DNA from: Phascolarctobacterium_A succinatutens_B
Lineage (GTDB): Bacteria > Bacillota > Negativicutes > Acidaminococcales > Acidaminococcaceae
Direction of reading: 5' to 3'
DNA: 28,701 nucleotides
NCBI RefSeq assembly: GCF_958453765.1
Contig: NZ_CAUDZA010000030.1
Location: forward strand, 1 to 28,701
Positions 1 to 7,190 of the stretch are shown here, in pieces (positions within the stretch are counted from its first letter, which is position 1; each line of letters starts with the position of its first letter). The notes below the pieces were generated by a model. The model was not told the DNA's origin. It searched no databases and saw nothing but the letters and a program-made list of their open reading frames with translations. A program made the position numbers and the translations under genes.

Positions 1-107
1 TGACGGAAAAGTTTATCTATGATATGTATGAGGTGCGCTGCAGAGTGGATGAGGAAAAGTCTACGGGACGTATAAATATTGTGTATCTGCCGCAACACTG
101 GCAATAG
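1..107 (+). CDS. 3' end of a second FecCD/BtuCD-type ABC transporter ATPase (partial)
   Basis: The window opens inside this gene; only the last 34 complete codons and a TAG stop are visible. The peptide ends in NIVYLPQHWQ and is identical, residue for residue, to the C-terminus of the ATPase at 6324-7097. The five nucleotide differences between the two copies in the coding part all fall at third codon positions and are silent. It is therefore the cytoplasmic ATPase of a paralogous metal-chelate/corrinoid importer lying mostly upstream of the window. The silent-only pattern suggests both copies are under selection or exchange sequence by gene conversion. The rest of the protein, including Walker motifs, is out of view. 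Confidence 0.88.
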   Translation, partial: TEKFIYDMYEVRCRVDEEKSTGRINIVYLPQHWQ

Positions 108-152
108 GACGGCGGCAGATAAGGCGCTGTCTGCAGCTTCAATTATCCTAAT
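1..152 (+). repeat. Direct repeat, copy 1 (ATPase 3' end plus downstream spacer)
   Basis: Bases 1-152 align without gaps to 6991-7142; I count 10 mismatches. The match covers the end of the ATPase gene and about 45 bases of non-coding sequence after the stop, ending at ATTATCCTAAT. Beyond 152 the copies are unrelated: here the sequence enters a leuA-like fragment, in the other copy it leads to the gene at 7191. The left end of the repeat is outside the window. Confidence 0.93.
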
Positions 153-440
153 TTGGCAATATCGTGAAGACTGCGGCTGATGAATATGGCGATGAGCTGT
201 CTAGTGAGCAGATTGTGCAGCTTTTCCGCAAGGAATACATCGACTTTGTTGGCAAATATCAGCTGCTGCGTCATCGCTTCACCGAGCTTAACGAAGCTGA
301 TGGCAGCATCCACAGCCGTTTTGAAGGTGAAATTGCTGTTGCAGGCGAAAAGAAGAGTGTAGTTGGTGTAGGTAACGGTCCTATCGATGAATAAAATTGT
401 AGAGCAGGCTTTGCAGCGTTTTTTGCTGACAGAAAATTAA
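152..440 (+). pseudogene. Remnant of 2-isopropylmalate synthase (leuA-like), C-terminal fragment
   Basis: Starting right at the repeat breakpoint, an open frame of about 80 codons (TTT at 152 to TAA at 392-394) reads FGNIVKTAADEYGDELSSEQ and later VGVGNGPIDE. The SSEQI-LFRKEY block and the GNGPID motif resemble the junction to the C-terminal regulatory domain of the long (fungal/actinobacterial type) LeuA. The catalytic barrel is absent. After the stop a one-base shift gives a further in-frame stretch to TAA at 438-440. No ribosome-binding site precedes the GTG at 164, and the fragment begins exactly where the duplication ends. I read it as a truncated, non-functional piece left by the rearrangement. 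The family assignment is from memory of motifs only. Confidence 0.6.
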
Positions 441-556
441 ATATATGAAAAATAGGTATAGCGGTATGATATCTGGCCAAGTATATTACGTTAGACTAAG
501 AATATAGTTGTAGGTTAGTTGACGTGTAATTACAATATAATAATGCTTTAAACATT

Positions 557-590
557 AAGGACTTCGTTCTAAAATTACGGAGTCCTTTTT
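557..590 (+). terminator. Rho-independent terminator
   Basis: AAGGACT (557-563) pairs with AGTCCTT (581-587), with CGT/ACG extending the stem inward, and the hairpin runs into a T tract ending at 590. It lies about 115 bases after the last stop in the leuA-like remnant and probably ends transcription from upstream. The stretch 441-556 is AT-rich; I see no gene in it. Confidence 0.75.
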
Positions 591-597
591 GATTTAT

Positions 598-648
598 CAG
601 GTGCCGTAGGCACCTGCAAGCCAAAAGTACTCGATGTACTTTTGCTTG
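598..648. repeat. Two adjacent long palindromes in the intergenic region
   Basis: The first palindrome is CAGGTGCC-GTA-GGCACCTG (598-616), a perfect 8-bp stem. The second starts immediately after: CAAGC (617-621), one bulged C, AAAAGTAC (623-630), loop TCGAT, GTACTTTT (636-643) and GCTTG (644-648), a 13-bp stem with one bulge. The right end overlaps the -35 hexamer of the promoter candidate at 646-674. They could be an intergenic repetitive element, an operator, or structured RNA. A related palindrome occurs at 25047-25069. Confidence 0.8.
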
Positions 649-674
649 ACGGGGGGGGGACGACGTGCTATAAT
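646..674 (+). promoter_or_regulatory. Candidate promoter with a poly-G spacer
   Basis: TTGACG (646-651) and TATAAT (669-674) are separated by 17 bp, and the -10 carries the extended TG motif (TGCTATAAT from 666). A run of nine G occupies 651-659, starting at the last base of the -35 and filling half the spacer. It faces the cobalamin riboswitch and would give a leader of about 175 bases before the aptamer. No gene lies between 675 and 855. Confidence 0.6.
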
Positions 675-808
675 TCTAGCTGTGACTAATTATGTAATTA
701 AAGTTATTGTAAAATAAGAAAAAAGCCAATATACATAATTAACAATTTAGAGAGTTTCTCATGTAAGTATTTTTTCCTTTGAGGAACTGCAAACACTGCA
801 TGATATAT

Positions 809-817
809 TGCTATAAA
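809..817 (+). promoter_or_regulatory. Candidate extended -10 promoter close to the riboswitch
   Basis: TGCTATAAA (809-817) is an extended -10 element. No good -35 is visible at the usual distance. Transcription would start near 824, about 30 bases before the riboswitch. It is an alternative or additional start to the promoter at 646-674. Confidence 0.35.
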
Positions 818-855
818 ATTTAAGAATCTAACTAGAGAACAAGAGAATAAAAGCG

Positions 856-1001
856 TATCAGGTGTATTTATACTTAATAGGTAAACAGGTGCAAAACCTG
901 TGCTGTCCCGCAGCTGTAATGTGGAGCTGGCCTTATATAGTCACTGGGAAACCGGGAAGACAAGGCTGGCAGTGAAGCAGAGCCAGAAGAACTGCCTGAT
1001 A
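856..1001 (+). promoter_or_regulatory. Cobalamin (B12) riboswitch aptamer
   Basis: The B12 box AGCCAGAAGAACTGCC is at 981-996. Closing stem P1 is formed by TATCAGG (856-862) and CCTGATA (995-1001). Between them are other typical elements: ACAGGTGCAAAACCTGTGCTG, the CCCGCAGCTGTAA core, CACTGGGAAACCGGGAAGAC, and GGCTGGCAGTGAAGC just before the box. These aptamers bind adenosyl- or other cobalamins and switch off uptake or synthesis genes when the cofactor is plentiful. Here it should control the exported-protein gene and TonB receptor, and possibly the transporter genes behind them. Confidence 0.95.
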
Positions 1002-1051
1002 TAGGGCCTTTCAACAACCTGCGATGTACAGGATTGCGCTTTCCCAGGGAT

Positions 1052-1095
1052 AAGTGCGTCTTGCTGTCACAGTACGGCAAGGCGCTTTTATTTTG
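1052..1095 (+). terminator. Riboswitch expression-platform terminator
   Basis: AAGTGCGTCTTGCTGT (1052-1067) folds back on ACGGCAAGGCGCTT, with G-U pairs and one bulge, followed by TTTTATTTT. A competing pairing of GCGCTT (1036-1041) with AAGTGC (1052-1057) could act as the antiterminator. This arrangement suits transcriptional control by the cobalamin aptamer. Confidence 0.8.
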
Positions 1096-1140
1096 ACTGC
1101 AATATTTGTATGAAGTGTATTTATTATTCTTGCATATTAA

Positions 1141-1183
1141 CATCTGACAAGCGGAACAAGGATAGCTTGGTCAGATGCTTTTA
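1141..1183 (+). other. Second hairpin in the riboswitch leader
   Basis: CATCTGAC-AAGC (1141-1152) pairs with GCTTGGTCAGATG (1165-1177), leaving one bulged G. It is followed by only four T, so it may be a weak terminator or a stabilising 5' structure. It lies between the riboswitch terminator and the first gene. Confidence 0.55.
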
Positions 1184-1237
1184 TGAAAATAAATTTTGTC
1201 CCAGTATGCTCAAGGATTACGAGAGAAAGGAGGAGCT

Positions 1238-1639
1238 ATGAAAAGGATATTTATGCTATTGACCTTAATTTTGGCGCTTATGTGCCCAGCACTTGCCGGT
1301 GCTGAGGTATCGAGTGACAAGATGATTTTGGACTGGACAACATCCAAGGTATGGGTTAACGGCGGCGAGCTGTGTGTAACAGGCACTTTTGTCAATAAGC
1401 GCAGTGATTTGACGATTACGAAGCTGAACGACTTTATTATGCGTGTGACCTACACAGATAAAAATGGCGAGCAGAAGCAGTTTACCGGCAGACCGGTAAA
1501 GTTTCCGCTGTGCAAGATTCCTGCCAATGGTTCACGTAAGCTGAATTTTAACTTTGGCAAATTTGCTGACGAAACTGTTGGCAACTGGGTAACGGCGCAG
1601 ACCTATACGTTTACGTATATTAATGGCGCACGGTTCTAA
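1238..1639 (+). CDS. Small exported protein of unknown function, first gene after the B12 riboswitch
   Basis: The 133-residue product begins MKRIFMLLTLILALMCPALAGA, a clear signal peptide with likely cleavage after AGA, so it is exported to the periplasm or outer membrane. The ATG at 1238 follows AAAGGAGGAG at ideal distance; an upstream in-frame TTG at 1196 lacks such a site. The mature part is short and predicted beta-rich, with the pattern VNGGELCVTGTFVNKRSDLT. It is vaguely like a single SLAP-type or Ig-like domain, but I do not recognise a family with confidence. It sits immediately downstream of the cobalamin riboswitch and 65 bases before the TonB-dependent receptor gene, which suggests an accessory role in corrinoid uptake. 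That role is inference. Confidence 0.82.
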   Translation: MKRIFMLLTLILALMCPALAGAEVSSDKMILDWTTSKVWVNGGELCVTGTFVNKRSDLTITKLNDFIMRVTYTDKNGEQKQFTGRPVKFPLCKIPANGSRKLNFNFGKFADETVGNWVTAQTYTFTYINGARF

Positions 1640-1664
1640 TAATGTTTTTGATGAGTATTAGGCG

Positions 1665-1690
1665 TTGAGTTTGCAAGAAACTCAAATTTT
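1665..1690 (+). terminator. Intercistronic hairpin (weak terminator or processing site)
   Basis: TTGAGTTT (1665-1672) and AAACTCAA (1678-1685) form a perfect 8-bp stem with loop GCAAG, followed by ATTTT. It lies between the exported-protein gene and the receptor gene and may tune relative expression. Confidence 0.5.
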
Positions 1691-1704
1691 ACAGAAAGAA
1701 GTGT

Positions 1705-4119
1705 ATGAGTAACATGAAGAGAAGATATACAGCTGCGGCTGCTATGATGATGGTAATGGGCCTGTGCGCAAGCGCAAGCGCAGCATTTGACGAAAACCTG
1801 AACAGCTATACCTTAGATAGCATGATTGTAGAGGCTGACGCAGTTAAAAACAAGTTCGGCGATACTATTACTGAGCAGTCCTACTATCGTACCGGCGGCG
1901 ACGTTAAAGTTATTACCCGTGAAGAGATTGAAAAACGTCATTATACTGATTTGACTGAAGCAATCAAACGTATCCCCGGCGTTACCTTCCAAAACCCCGG
2001 CTATCGTGGCGGCGAATATGGCTATCAGTTCTATAACAATGGTGTTTCCATCAATGGTGATACCCGCGTAATTATTTTGGTTGATGGTCGTCGTGTAGAC
2101 AATGCTGCCAGCACTCGTGTCGGTAGCAATACAAAATCCGGTTCTAAATCCACCGGTGTAAACCTTGACCAGATAACCAATATGGAAAATGTTGATAAAA
2201 TCGAAGTTATCAAAGGACCTGGCGCTTCCGTATATGGCAGTGATGCAACCGGCGGTGTAATCAATATTATTACCCGTAAGGGCGGTGACCAGAATGTTGG
2301 ATCTATCGATTTGTCTACCGGTTCTTGGCACAAACATAAATATGCTATCAGCTATTCCGGTAGTGCCGGTGATGACAATTCTTGGCATTACTTTATTTCT
2401 GCTAACCGTGATATGTCCGGTGATACCGGTTATAAAGACGGTATTGTCGGTTCTAACGGTTCCTTGGGTGGTTCTAAATGGAAGGAAGACGGAGTTAACT
2501 TCCGTGTAGATAAAGACTTCAATGATAAGCAAAACTTAAAGGTTTGGTACAACTTTAAGGAAGGCAAGGATGGCTATCCTATTGCTGTACCTAACATGAA
2601 ATATTGGAATCAAAAAGACTGGAACGATATTATTTTCAAAGCTACTGTAGGCCAATTAGATGAAAATAATAAATTAATTGGCGGTACATTAACTGGCGAT
2701 GCTAAAAATCCCGGTTATCATAACCTTTATGCATTAGATGGTCAGGTATACGGCTCCTTCAGTAAATTCAAAAATAATGACTGGGATGTACAGTATACCT
2801 TTAATAAAGAAAACGGCATGGAAAGCTTTATCCGTGTATATGATCAGAACCATCGCTATGCTCACCGTGATAAATATCAATGGTATGTAAACGGTAGAGG
2901 CGCAGCTGATGCATATAAAGCTGCATTTCCTAATGGCGCAACTAACGAACAGCTTTCCCAATGGATTAGCCAAAACTTAGCTCCGTTCCCGGATGGCGAC
3001 CAAGAAAAGGTTAAAGAATGGTTGGAAAAAACAGGCGGCGCTGCACAGGAACCTACCAGTTGGCATGAAGAAAAGAATCGTGGTGTTCAACTGCAATATG
3101 CTAAAACTGTAGGTGTTAATGATATTATTGCCAGCGTAACCTATGACAAAGCTAAGAATTTCTCCAAGAGAATTAACAATGCAACCGGAGAGATTACAAC
3201 CAGTCATGTAGATAGAAAGTCTACTACTGCTTATATTCAGGATAAAATTCATCTGAGCGATAAATGGGATATTACTCCTTCTCTGCGCTATGCAAAATAC
3301 AGTGCTTTTGAAACAACTAATGATAAAGGCAAAACACAGGGTAAGGGCGATACTCATCTGCTCACACCGGTAATCAATACCCAATATATGTTTGATGATA
3401 CCAGCAGCATGTATTTTGGCTGGACTAAAGTATTCCGTCCGTTAAAACAGGGTGACTACACCAGCGTTGACGGTGTATTCAAAACTCCTCTGGATGATGA
3501 AAAAGGCGATGCTTGGACTTTAGGCTTACGTAAAGATTTAAGTGATAAGACCAGCGTTGCGGTACATTATGACTGGACCCGTATGAGCAATGCTATTGCA
3601 ACATTACCTATTTTCGTTGATGGTGAAATCAAAAATACCGCTGTTAATGCTAAAGAGGATAAACAATCCTTCAACCTGACTGTAGATCATCAATTTGATG
3701 AGCATTTCACCTTGAGCGCATCCTATTCTCATATGAAGGATAAATGGATGGCTAAAAACGGTTGGGTACTTGATCCGAGCTGGGGCTATAAGAATCCTGC
3801 TGATATCAACACTGCTATCAACAGCCTGCGTCCGCAAAACCATTATTCCTTGAACCTGTCTTATGAAAACGGCAAATTGTACACCGGCTTACTGACCAAC
3901 TGGTATACTGGCTGCAGCGATTATGCATTCACTAACAATCGCTTCTTAGTTCTTGACTGGAACATGAACTATGAGGTTACCAAAGATTTGACTGCATATG
4001 TAATCGTAAGCAACCTGACCAATGAAGCTTATGAAACCTCTTATAACTCTTGGAATGGTGTTGGCAGCTCTGCAATGCCTGGCCGTTGCTGGATGGTTGG
4101 TATGAAATACAGCTTCTAA
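1705..4119 (+). CDS. TonB-dependent outer-membrane receptor, probably BtuB-like corrinoid receptor
   Basis: The 804-residue protein has a signal peptide (MKRRYTAAAAMMMVMGLCASASA, then AFDEN) and near the mature N-terminus the segment DSMIVEADA, which resembles the BtuB TonB box DTLVVTA. A plug domain follows (VKVITREEIEK, LTEAIKRIPGV, ILVDGRRVDN, VDKIEVIKGPGASVYGSDAT, GGVINIITRKG), then a long beta-barrel. It ends in VGMKYSF, the terminal phenylalanine expected for BAM-dependent insertion. The protein binds a large ligand at the outer membrane and passes it to the periplasm using TonB energy. Cobalamin or another corrinoid is inferred from the riboswitch upstream and the BtuFCD-like genes downstream. 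ATG 1705 is preceded by GAAAGAAG; ATG 1714 is a possible alternative. Confidence 0.93.
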   Translation: MSNMKRRYTAAAAMMMVMGLCASASAAFDENLNSYTLDSMIVEADAVKNKFGDTITEQSYYRTGGDVKVITREEIEKRHYTDLTEAIKRIPGVTFQNPGYRGGEYGYQFYNNGVSINGDTRVIILVDGRRVDNAASTRVGSNTKSGSKSTGVNLDQITNMENVDKIEVIKGPGASVYGSDATGGVINIITRKGGDQNVGSIDLSTGSWHKHKYAISYSGSAGDDNSWHYFISANRDMSGDTGYKDGIVGSNGSLGGSKWKEDGVNFRVDKDFNDKQNLKVWYNFKEGKDGYPIAVPNMKYWNQKDWNDIIFKATVGQLDENNKLIGGTLTGDAKNPGYHNLYALDGQVYGSFSKFKNNDWDVQYTFNKENGMESFIRVYDQNHRYAHRDKYQWYVNGRGAADAYKAAFPNGATNEQLSQWISQNLAPFPDGDQEKVKEWLEKTGGAAQEPTSWHEEKNRGVQLQYAKTVGVNDIIASVTYDKAKNFSKRINNATGEITTSHVDRKSTTAYIQDKIHLSDKWDITPSLRYAKYSAFETTNDKGKTQGKGDTHLLTPVINTQYMFDDTSSMYFGWTKVFRPLKQGDYTSVDGVFKTPLDDEKGDAWTLGLRKDLSDKTSVAVHYDWTRMSNAIATLPIFVDGEIKNTAVNAKEDKQSFNLTVDHQFDEHFTLSASYSHMKDKWMAKNGWVLDPSWGYKNPADINTAINSLRPQNHYSLNLSYENGKLYTGLLTNWYTGCSDYAFTNNRFLVLDWNMNYEVTKDLTAYVIVSNLTNEAYETSYNSWNGVGSSAMPGRCWMVGMKYSF

Positions 4120-4157
4120 CTTTTAACTGATACATCATACTCTATCTCCCTTTAGGT

Positions 4158-4187
4158 AAAGCACTACTGCTGGCGCAGTAGTGCTTT
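4158..4187 (+). terminator. Strong hairpin between receptor and binding-protein genes
   Basis: AAAGCACTACTGC (4158-4170) and GCAGTAGTGCTTT (4175-4187) form a perfect 13-bp stem with a 4-base loop. The following T tract is only the TTT of the stem, so termination may be partial. It would allow more receptor mRNA than transporter mRNA. Confidence 0.65.
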
Positions 4188-4216
4188 GCCATATTCGTAC
4201 TAAGCTGAGGAAGTAA

Positions 4217-5263
4217 ATGAAAAAAATATTAACAGTAGTGCTGCTGGGAGTATGCTTGCTGCTCACAGGCTGTGAACGCAACATCTTTACTCTGCCGGTA
4301 AAGGAAAACCCCGAAGCGCTATTGCGCTTTAACCACCCGGTAGAATATGCCTATAACCCTGCGCACTACCCCGTAACTATCGAAAATTATAATACCCAGG
4401 GCGAGCCTGAGAAGATGACATATACAAAGCCGCCGCAGCGAGTGGTGGCAGTCTGGCAGAACAGCATTGAAACACTGCTGGCTTTGGGTGTTGGTGACCG
4501 CATTATTGCCGGTAACGGCGTGCCGGACAAAAAGTTTTTCCGCAAGGAATATCAGGAGCAGTACAGCAAAATACCTTATACCGGACTGCAGCTTTTGGAT
4601 GTGGAAACAACCATGATGCTGAAGCCGGATTTAATTGTAGGCTGGCATTCAACGTTTGCTCCGAAGGTGCTGCGCCCAACTGATTTTTGGCATAAGCGCG
4701 GAGTAAATACCTTTATCGCACGCTCTTCTATGATTGATGCGAAGCCGCGTACTCTGCAAAATGAATATAAGGATATTCTTGATTTAGGCAAAATCTTTGA
4801 TAAAAATGAAAGGGCGCAGCAGCTTGTAGGACAAATGCAGCAGGAGGTTAATTTTGCCATCAGTCAGACTGCAGGCTACCAAAAGCGTCCGCGTGCTCTG
4901 GTATTGGAGTTTATGGGCAAGGAGCCGACGGTGTATGGCGAAAAATCTTTGGCAGGCAATATTGTCAAAGAGCTGCACGGTGAACTGCTGGCAGAAAAGC
5001 AGCGTGCTATTGGTCTGGAGCAGGTTGTAGAGCTTGACCCGGATGTTATTTTTGTGGTTGTCATTGAATCACATTACGGACATGAGCAGGATATGATTGA
5101 CCGCGTTACCCAGCACAAGGCGCTGAAAAATTTGCGCTGCGTGAAGGAAGGACGTGTTGTAGCCTTGCCGCTGTATGCTATTTACAGCTCAGGCGTGCGC
5201 ACCTATGATGGCATAAAAATTATTGCGGCCGGAATGTACCCGGATTTGTATAAGGAGAAATGA
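4217..5263 (+). CDS. ABC-transporter substrate-binding lipoprotein (BtuF/FepB family)
   Basis: The 348-residue product starts MKKILTVVLLGVCLLLTGCE, a lipoprotein signal with lipobox LTGC (Cys19), so it is anchored to a membrane facing the periplasm. The body fits the two-lobed helical-backbone binding proteins: QRVVAVWQNSIETLLALGVG near residue 75, LKPDLIVGWHS in the first lobe, and LDPDVIFVVVIESHYG in the second. These proteins deliver B12, heme or ferric siderophores to FecCD-type permeases. Cobalamin is favoured by the riboswitch context. Its TGA stop overlaps the first ATG of the permease gene, showing a translationally coupled operon. Confidence 0.9.
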   Translation: MKKILTVVLLGVCLLLTGCERNIFTLPVKENPEALLRFNHPVEYAYNPAHYPVTIENYNTQGEPEKMTYTKPPQRVVAVWQNSIETLLALGVGDRIIAGNGVPDKKFFRKEYQEQYSKIPYTGLQLLDVETTMMLKPDLIVGWHSTFAPKVLRPTDFWHKRGVNTFIARSSMIDAKPRTLQNEYKDILDLGKIFDKNERAQQLVGQMQQEVNFAISQTAGYQKRPRALVLEFMGKEPTVYGEKSLAGNIVKELHGELLAEKQRAIGLEQVVELDPDVIFVVVIESHYGHEQDMIDRVTQHKALKNLRCVKEGRVVALPLYAIYSSGVRTYDGIKIIAAGMYPDLYKEK

Positions 5264-6321
5264 TGATGGTTGATTTTTTGAAGAAGCAGGGGTACCTGTT
5301 CATCTGCCTGGGATTGCTTGCTTTGCTGGTAATTGCCTTGTTTTGGGCGCTGTCCATTGGTACAGTTAAGCTGCCGTTGGTAAATATTTACAATACTGTT
5401 GTAGAGCAGCTGTTTAGCGGACAGCCTATTGAAGGTGTTGACCGCGGACCTGTGCATGATATTATCTGGCTGCTGCGCTTGCCGCGCCTGGTATTGGCTG
5501 CCTTAGTAGGCATGGGACTTTCGGTCTGCGGCGTTATCATGCAGGCTGTAGTAAAGAATCCATTGGCTGACCCATATATACTGGGTATTTCCTCCGGCGC
5601 TTCGCTGGGTGCGACGGCAGCGATTCTGCTCGGTATCGGCGTAGCGCTGGGTGAAAACTTTGTAGGCATTGCAGCCTTTATCGGTGCCTTGGCTATGTCG
5701 CTGGGCGTACTGTTTATCTCTAACCTGGGCGGACGCAGCAATTCCGTTAAGCTGCTTTTGGCAGGCATGGCGCTGAGTGCAGTCTGCGGTGCTTTTTCCA
5801 GCTTTATCGTTTATTTTGCCAATAATAAAGAAGGCATGCAGACCATAGCTTACTGGATGATGGGCAGCTTTGCCGGTGCCAAGTGGGAAACACTTGCAGT
5901 TATCGGACCAATCGTAGTGTTGGCAGTAATGTTCTTCTGGACGCAGAGCCGTATGCTCAACCTGATGCTTTTAGGTGATGAATCTGCGTTGACCTTGGGA
6001 ACGGATTTACATATTTACAGACAGATTTATCTGCTGGTAAGCTCTCTTATCGTAGGCTTTATAGTGTATGCTGCAGGTATGGTAGGCTTTGTCGGCCTGG
6101 TAGTACCGCACGTCATTCGTATGCTGGTAGGCACCGACCACAAAAAATTAATACCTGTTTCCGCTATGACAGGCGCGGTATTTCTGGTAATTGCCGACGG
6201 CCTATGCCGTGTAATTATTCCGCGCACCGAGCTGCCAATCGGTATTCTGATATCCTTAATCGGCGCGCCCTGCTTCGTTTACCTGATGATTAAGAAAACC
6301 TATGGCTTTGGAGGTAACTGA
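5260..6321 (+). CDS. FecCD/BtuC-type ABC transporter permease
   Basis: This is a highly hydrophobic 353-residue protein with about ten membrane segments. Family signatures are visible: LLRLPRLVLAALVGMGLSVC, GVIMQAVVKNPLADPYILG, SGASLGA, and near the C-terminus AAGMVGFVGLVVPHVIRMLVG followed by a region ending in ELPIGILISLIGAP. It forms the inner-membrane channel for corrinoid or siderophore import. Three ATG codons in a row (5260, 5263, 5266) overlap the TGA of the preceding gene. The site AAGGAG (5252-5257) is best spaced for 5266, so the true protein may be two residues shorter. The ATPase gene begins two bases after its stop. Confidence 0.93.
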   Translation: MMMVDFLKKQGYLFICLGLLALLVIALFWALSIGTVKLPLVNIYNTVVEQLFSGQPIEGVDRGPVHDIIWLLRLPRLVLAALVGMGLSVCGVIMQAVVKNPLADPYILGISSGASLGATAAILLGIGVALGENFVGIAAFIGALAMSLGVLFISNLGGRSNSVKLLLAGMALSAVCGAFSSFIVYFANNKEGMQTIAYWMMGSFAGAKWETLAVIGPIVVLAVMFFWTQSRMLNLMLLGDESALTLGTDLHIYRQIYLLVSSLIVGFIVYAAGMVGFVGLVVPHVIRMLVGTDHKKLIPVSAMTGAVFLVIADGLCRVIIPRTELPIGILISLIGAPCFVYLMIKKTYGFGGN

Positions 6322-6323
6322 TA

Positions 6324-7097
6324 ATGGAGATTTTAGCAGAAGCAGTAAAAATGGCCTTCGGACCAAAGGAAATTCTTAAGGGAATAGATTTCAGCCTGCA
6401 TAATAAGGAATTTGTGGGCATTATCGGGCCTAACGGAAGTGGTAAGAGTACTTTCTTAAAATGTGTTTACCGTGTGCAGAAGCCTACAGATGGTAAAATT
6501 ACCTTCAACGGAACGCCGTTGGACGAGCTTTCCTACCGTGAATCGGCACTGCAGCTGGCGGTAGTAGCACAGCATAATGTTTACAGCTTTGATTTTTCGG
6601 TGTTGGAGGTTGTGCTGATGGGACGTTCGCCGCACAAGAAAATGCTGGAGCGTGATAATCTCAACGATTATCGCATCGCGCGCGAAGCGCTGGCTACTGT
6701 AGGTCTGGCGGACTTTGAAGAACGCAGCTTTGCTACCTTGAGCGGTGGTGAGCAGCAGCGTGTAATTTTGGCGCGTGCGCTGACGCAGCAGACGGAATGT
6801 CTGGTGCTGGATGAGCCGACAAACCATCTGGATATTAAGTACCAGCTGCAGATTATGGATATTGTAAAATCACTTGATTTGACTGTTGTAGCAGCAGTGC
6901 ATGATCTGAATATCGCAGCGATGTACTGTGACCGTCTGGTTGCGATTAAGGACGGACAGATTGTTGGCATGGGAACTCCGCGTGAGCTGCTGACGGAAAA
7001 GTTTATTTATGATATGTATGAGGTGCGCTGCAGAGTGGATGAGGAAAAGTCTACGGGACGTATAAACATTGTGTATCTGCCTCAACATTGGCAGTAG
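6324..7097 (+). CDS. ABC transporter ATPase (BtuD/FecE type)
   Basis: The 257-residue cytoplasmic ATPase contains Walker A GPNGSGKST (residues 35-43), a Q-loop around VVAQHN, the signature LSGGEQQR, Walker B CLVLDEPTNHLD and the H-loop VAAVHDLN. It powers the permease encoded two bases upstream. Together with the lipoprotein and TonB receptor it completes a cobalamin-type importer, the substrate being inferred from the riboswitch. Its last 34 codons are almost identical in DNA and fully identical in protein to a second ATPase gene ending at base 107. Confidence 0.95.
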   Translation: MEILAEAVKMAFGPKEILKGIDFSLHNKEFVGIIGPNGSGKSTFLKCVYRVQKPTDGKITFNGTPLDELSYRESALQLAVVAQHNVYSFDFSVLEVVLMGRSPHKKMLERDNLNDYRIAREALATVGLADFEERSFATLSGGEQQRVILARALTQQTECLVLDEPTNHLDIKYQLQIMDIVKSLDLTVVAAVHDLNIAAMYCDRLVAIKDGQIVGMGTPRELLTEKFIYDMYEVRCRVDEEKSTGRINIVYLPQHWQ

Positions 7098-7142
7098 GAC
7101 GGCGGCGAATAAGGCGCCATCTGCGGCTTCAATTATCCTAAT
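6991..7142 (+). repeat. Direct repeat, copy 2 (ATPase 3' end plus downstream spacer)
   Basis: Partner of the repeat at 1-152, with 142 of 152 bases matching by my count. After 7142 this copy continues into a short AT-rich spacer and the gene at 7191, whereas copy 1 continues into the leuA-like remnant. Confidence 0.93.
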
Positions 7143-7190
7143 ATAAGTTTTCTTGACATACTATATTTTTTCAGTTCAAGGAGGGTTAAA

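Noticed and set aside
519..541. TTGACG...TATAAT at 519-541 as a promoter
   Set aside because: The spacer is only 11 bp, and a terminator follows within 20 bases. A TTGTAG/TACAAT pair (508-536) has the right spacing but would also feed straight into that terminator.
651..659. G run as a simple sequencing artefact
   Set aside because: Cannot be excluded, but the flanking -35 and -10 fit the present length exactly, so it is reported as a finding with a read-level check.
874..1143. Reverse-strand frame of 89 codons over the riboswitch
   Set aside because: It covers the structured B12 aptamer and has no coding features.
7153..7158. TTGACA before the 7191 gene as a promoter
   Set aside because: No -10 element lies at suitable spacing; the AT-rich spacer gives chance matches.
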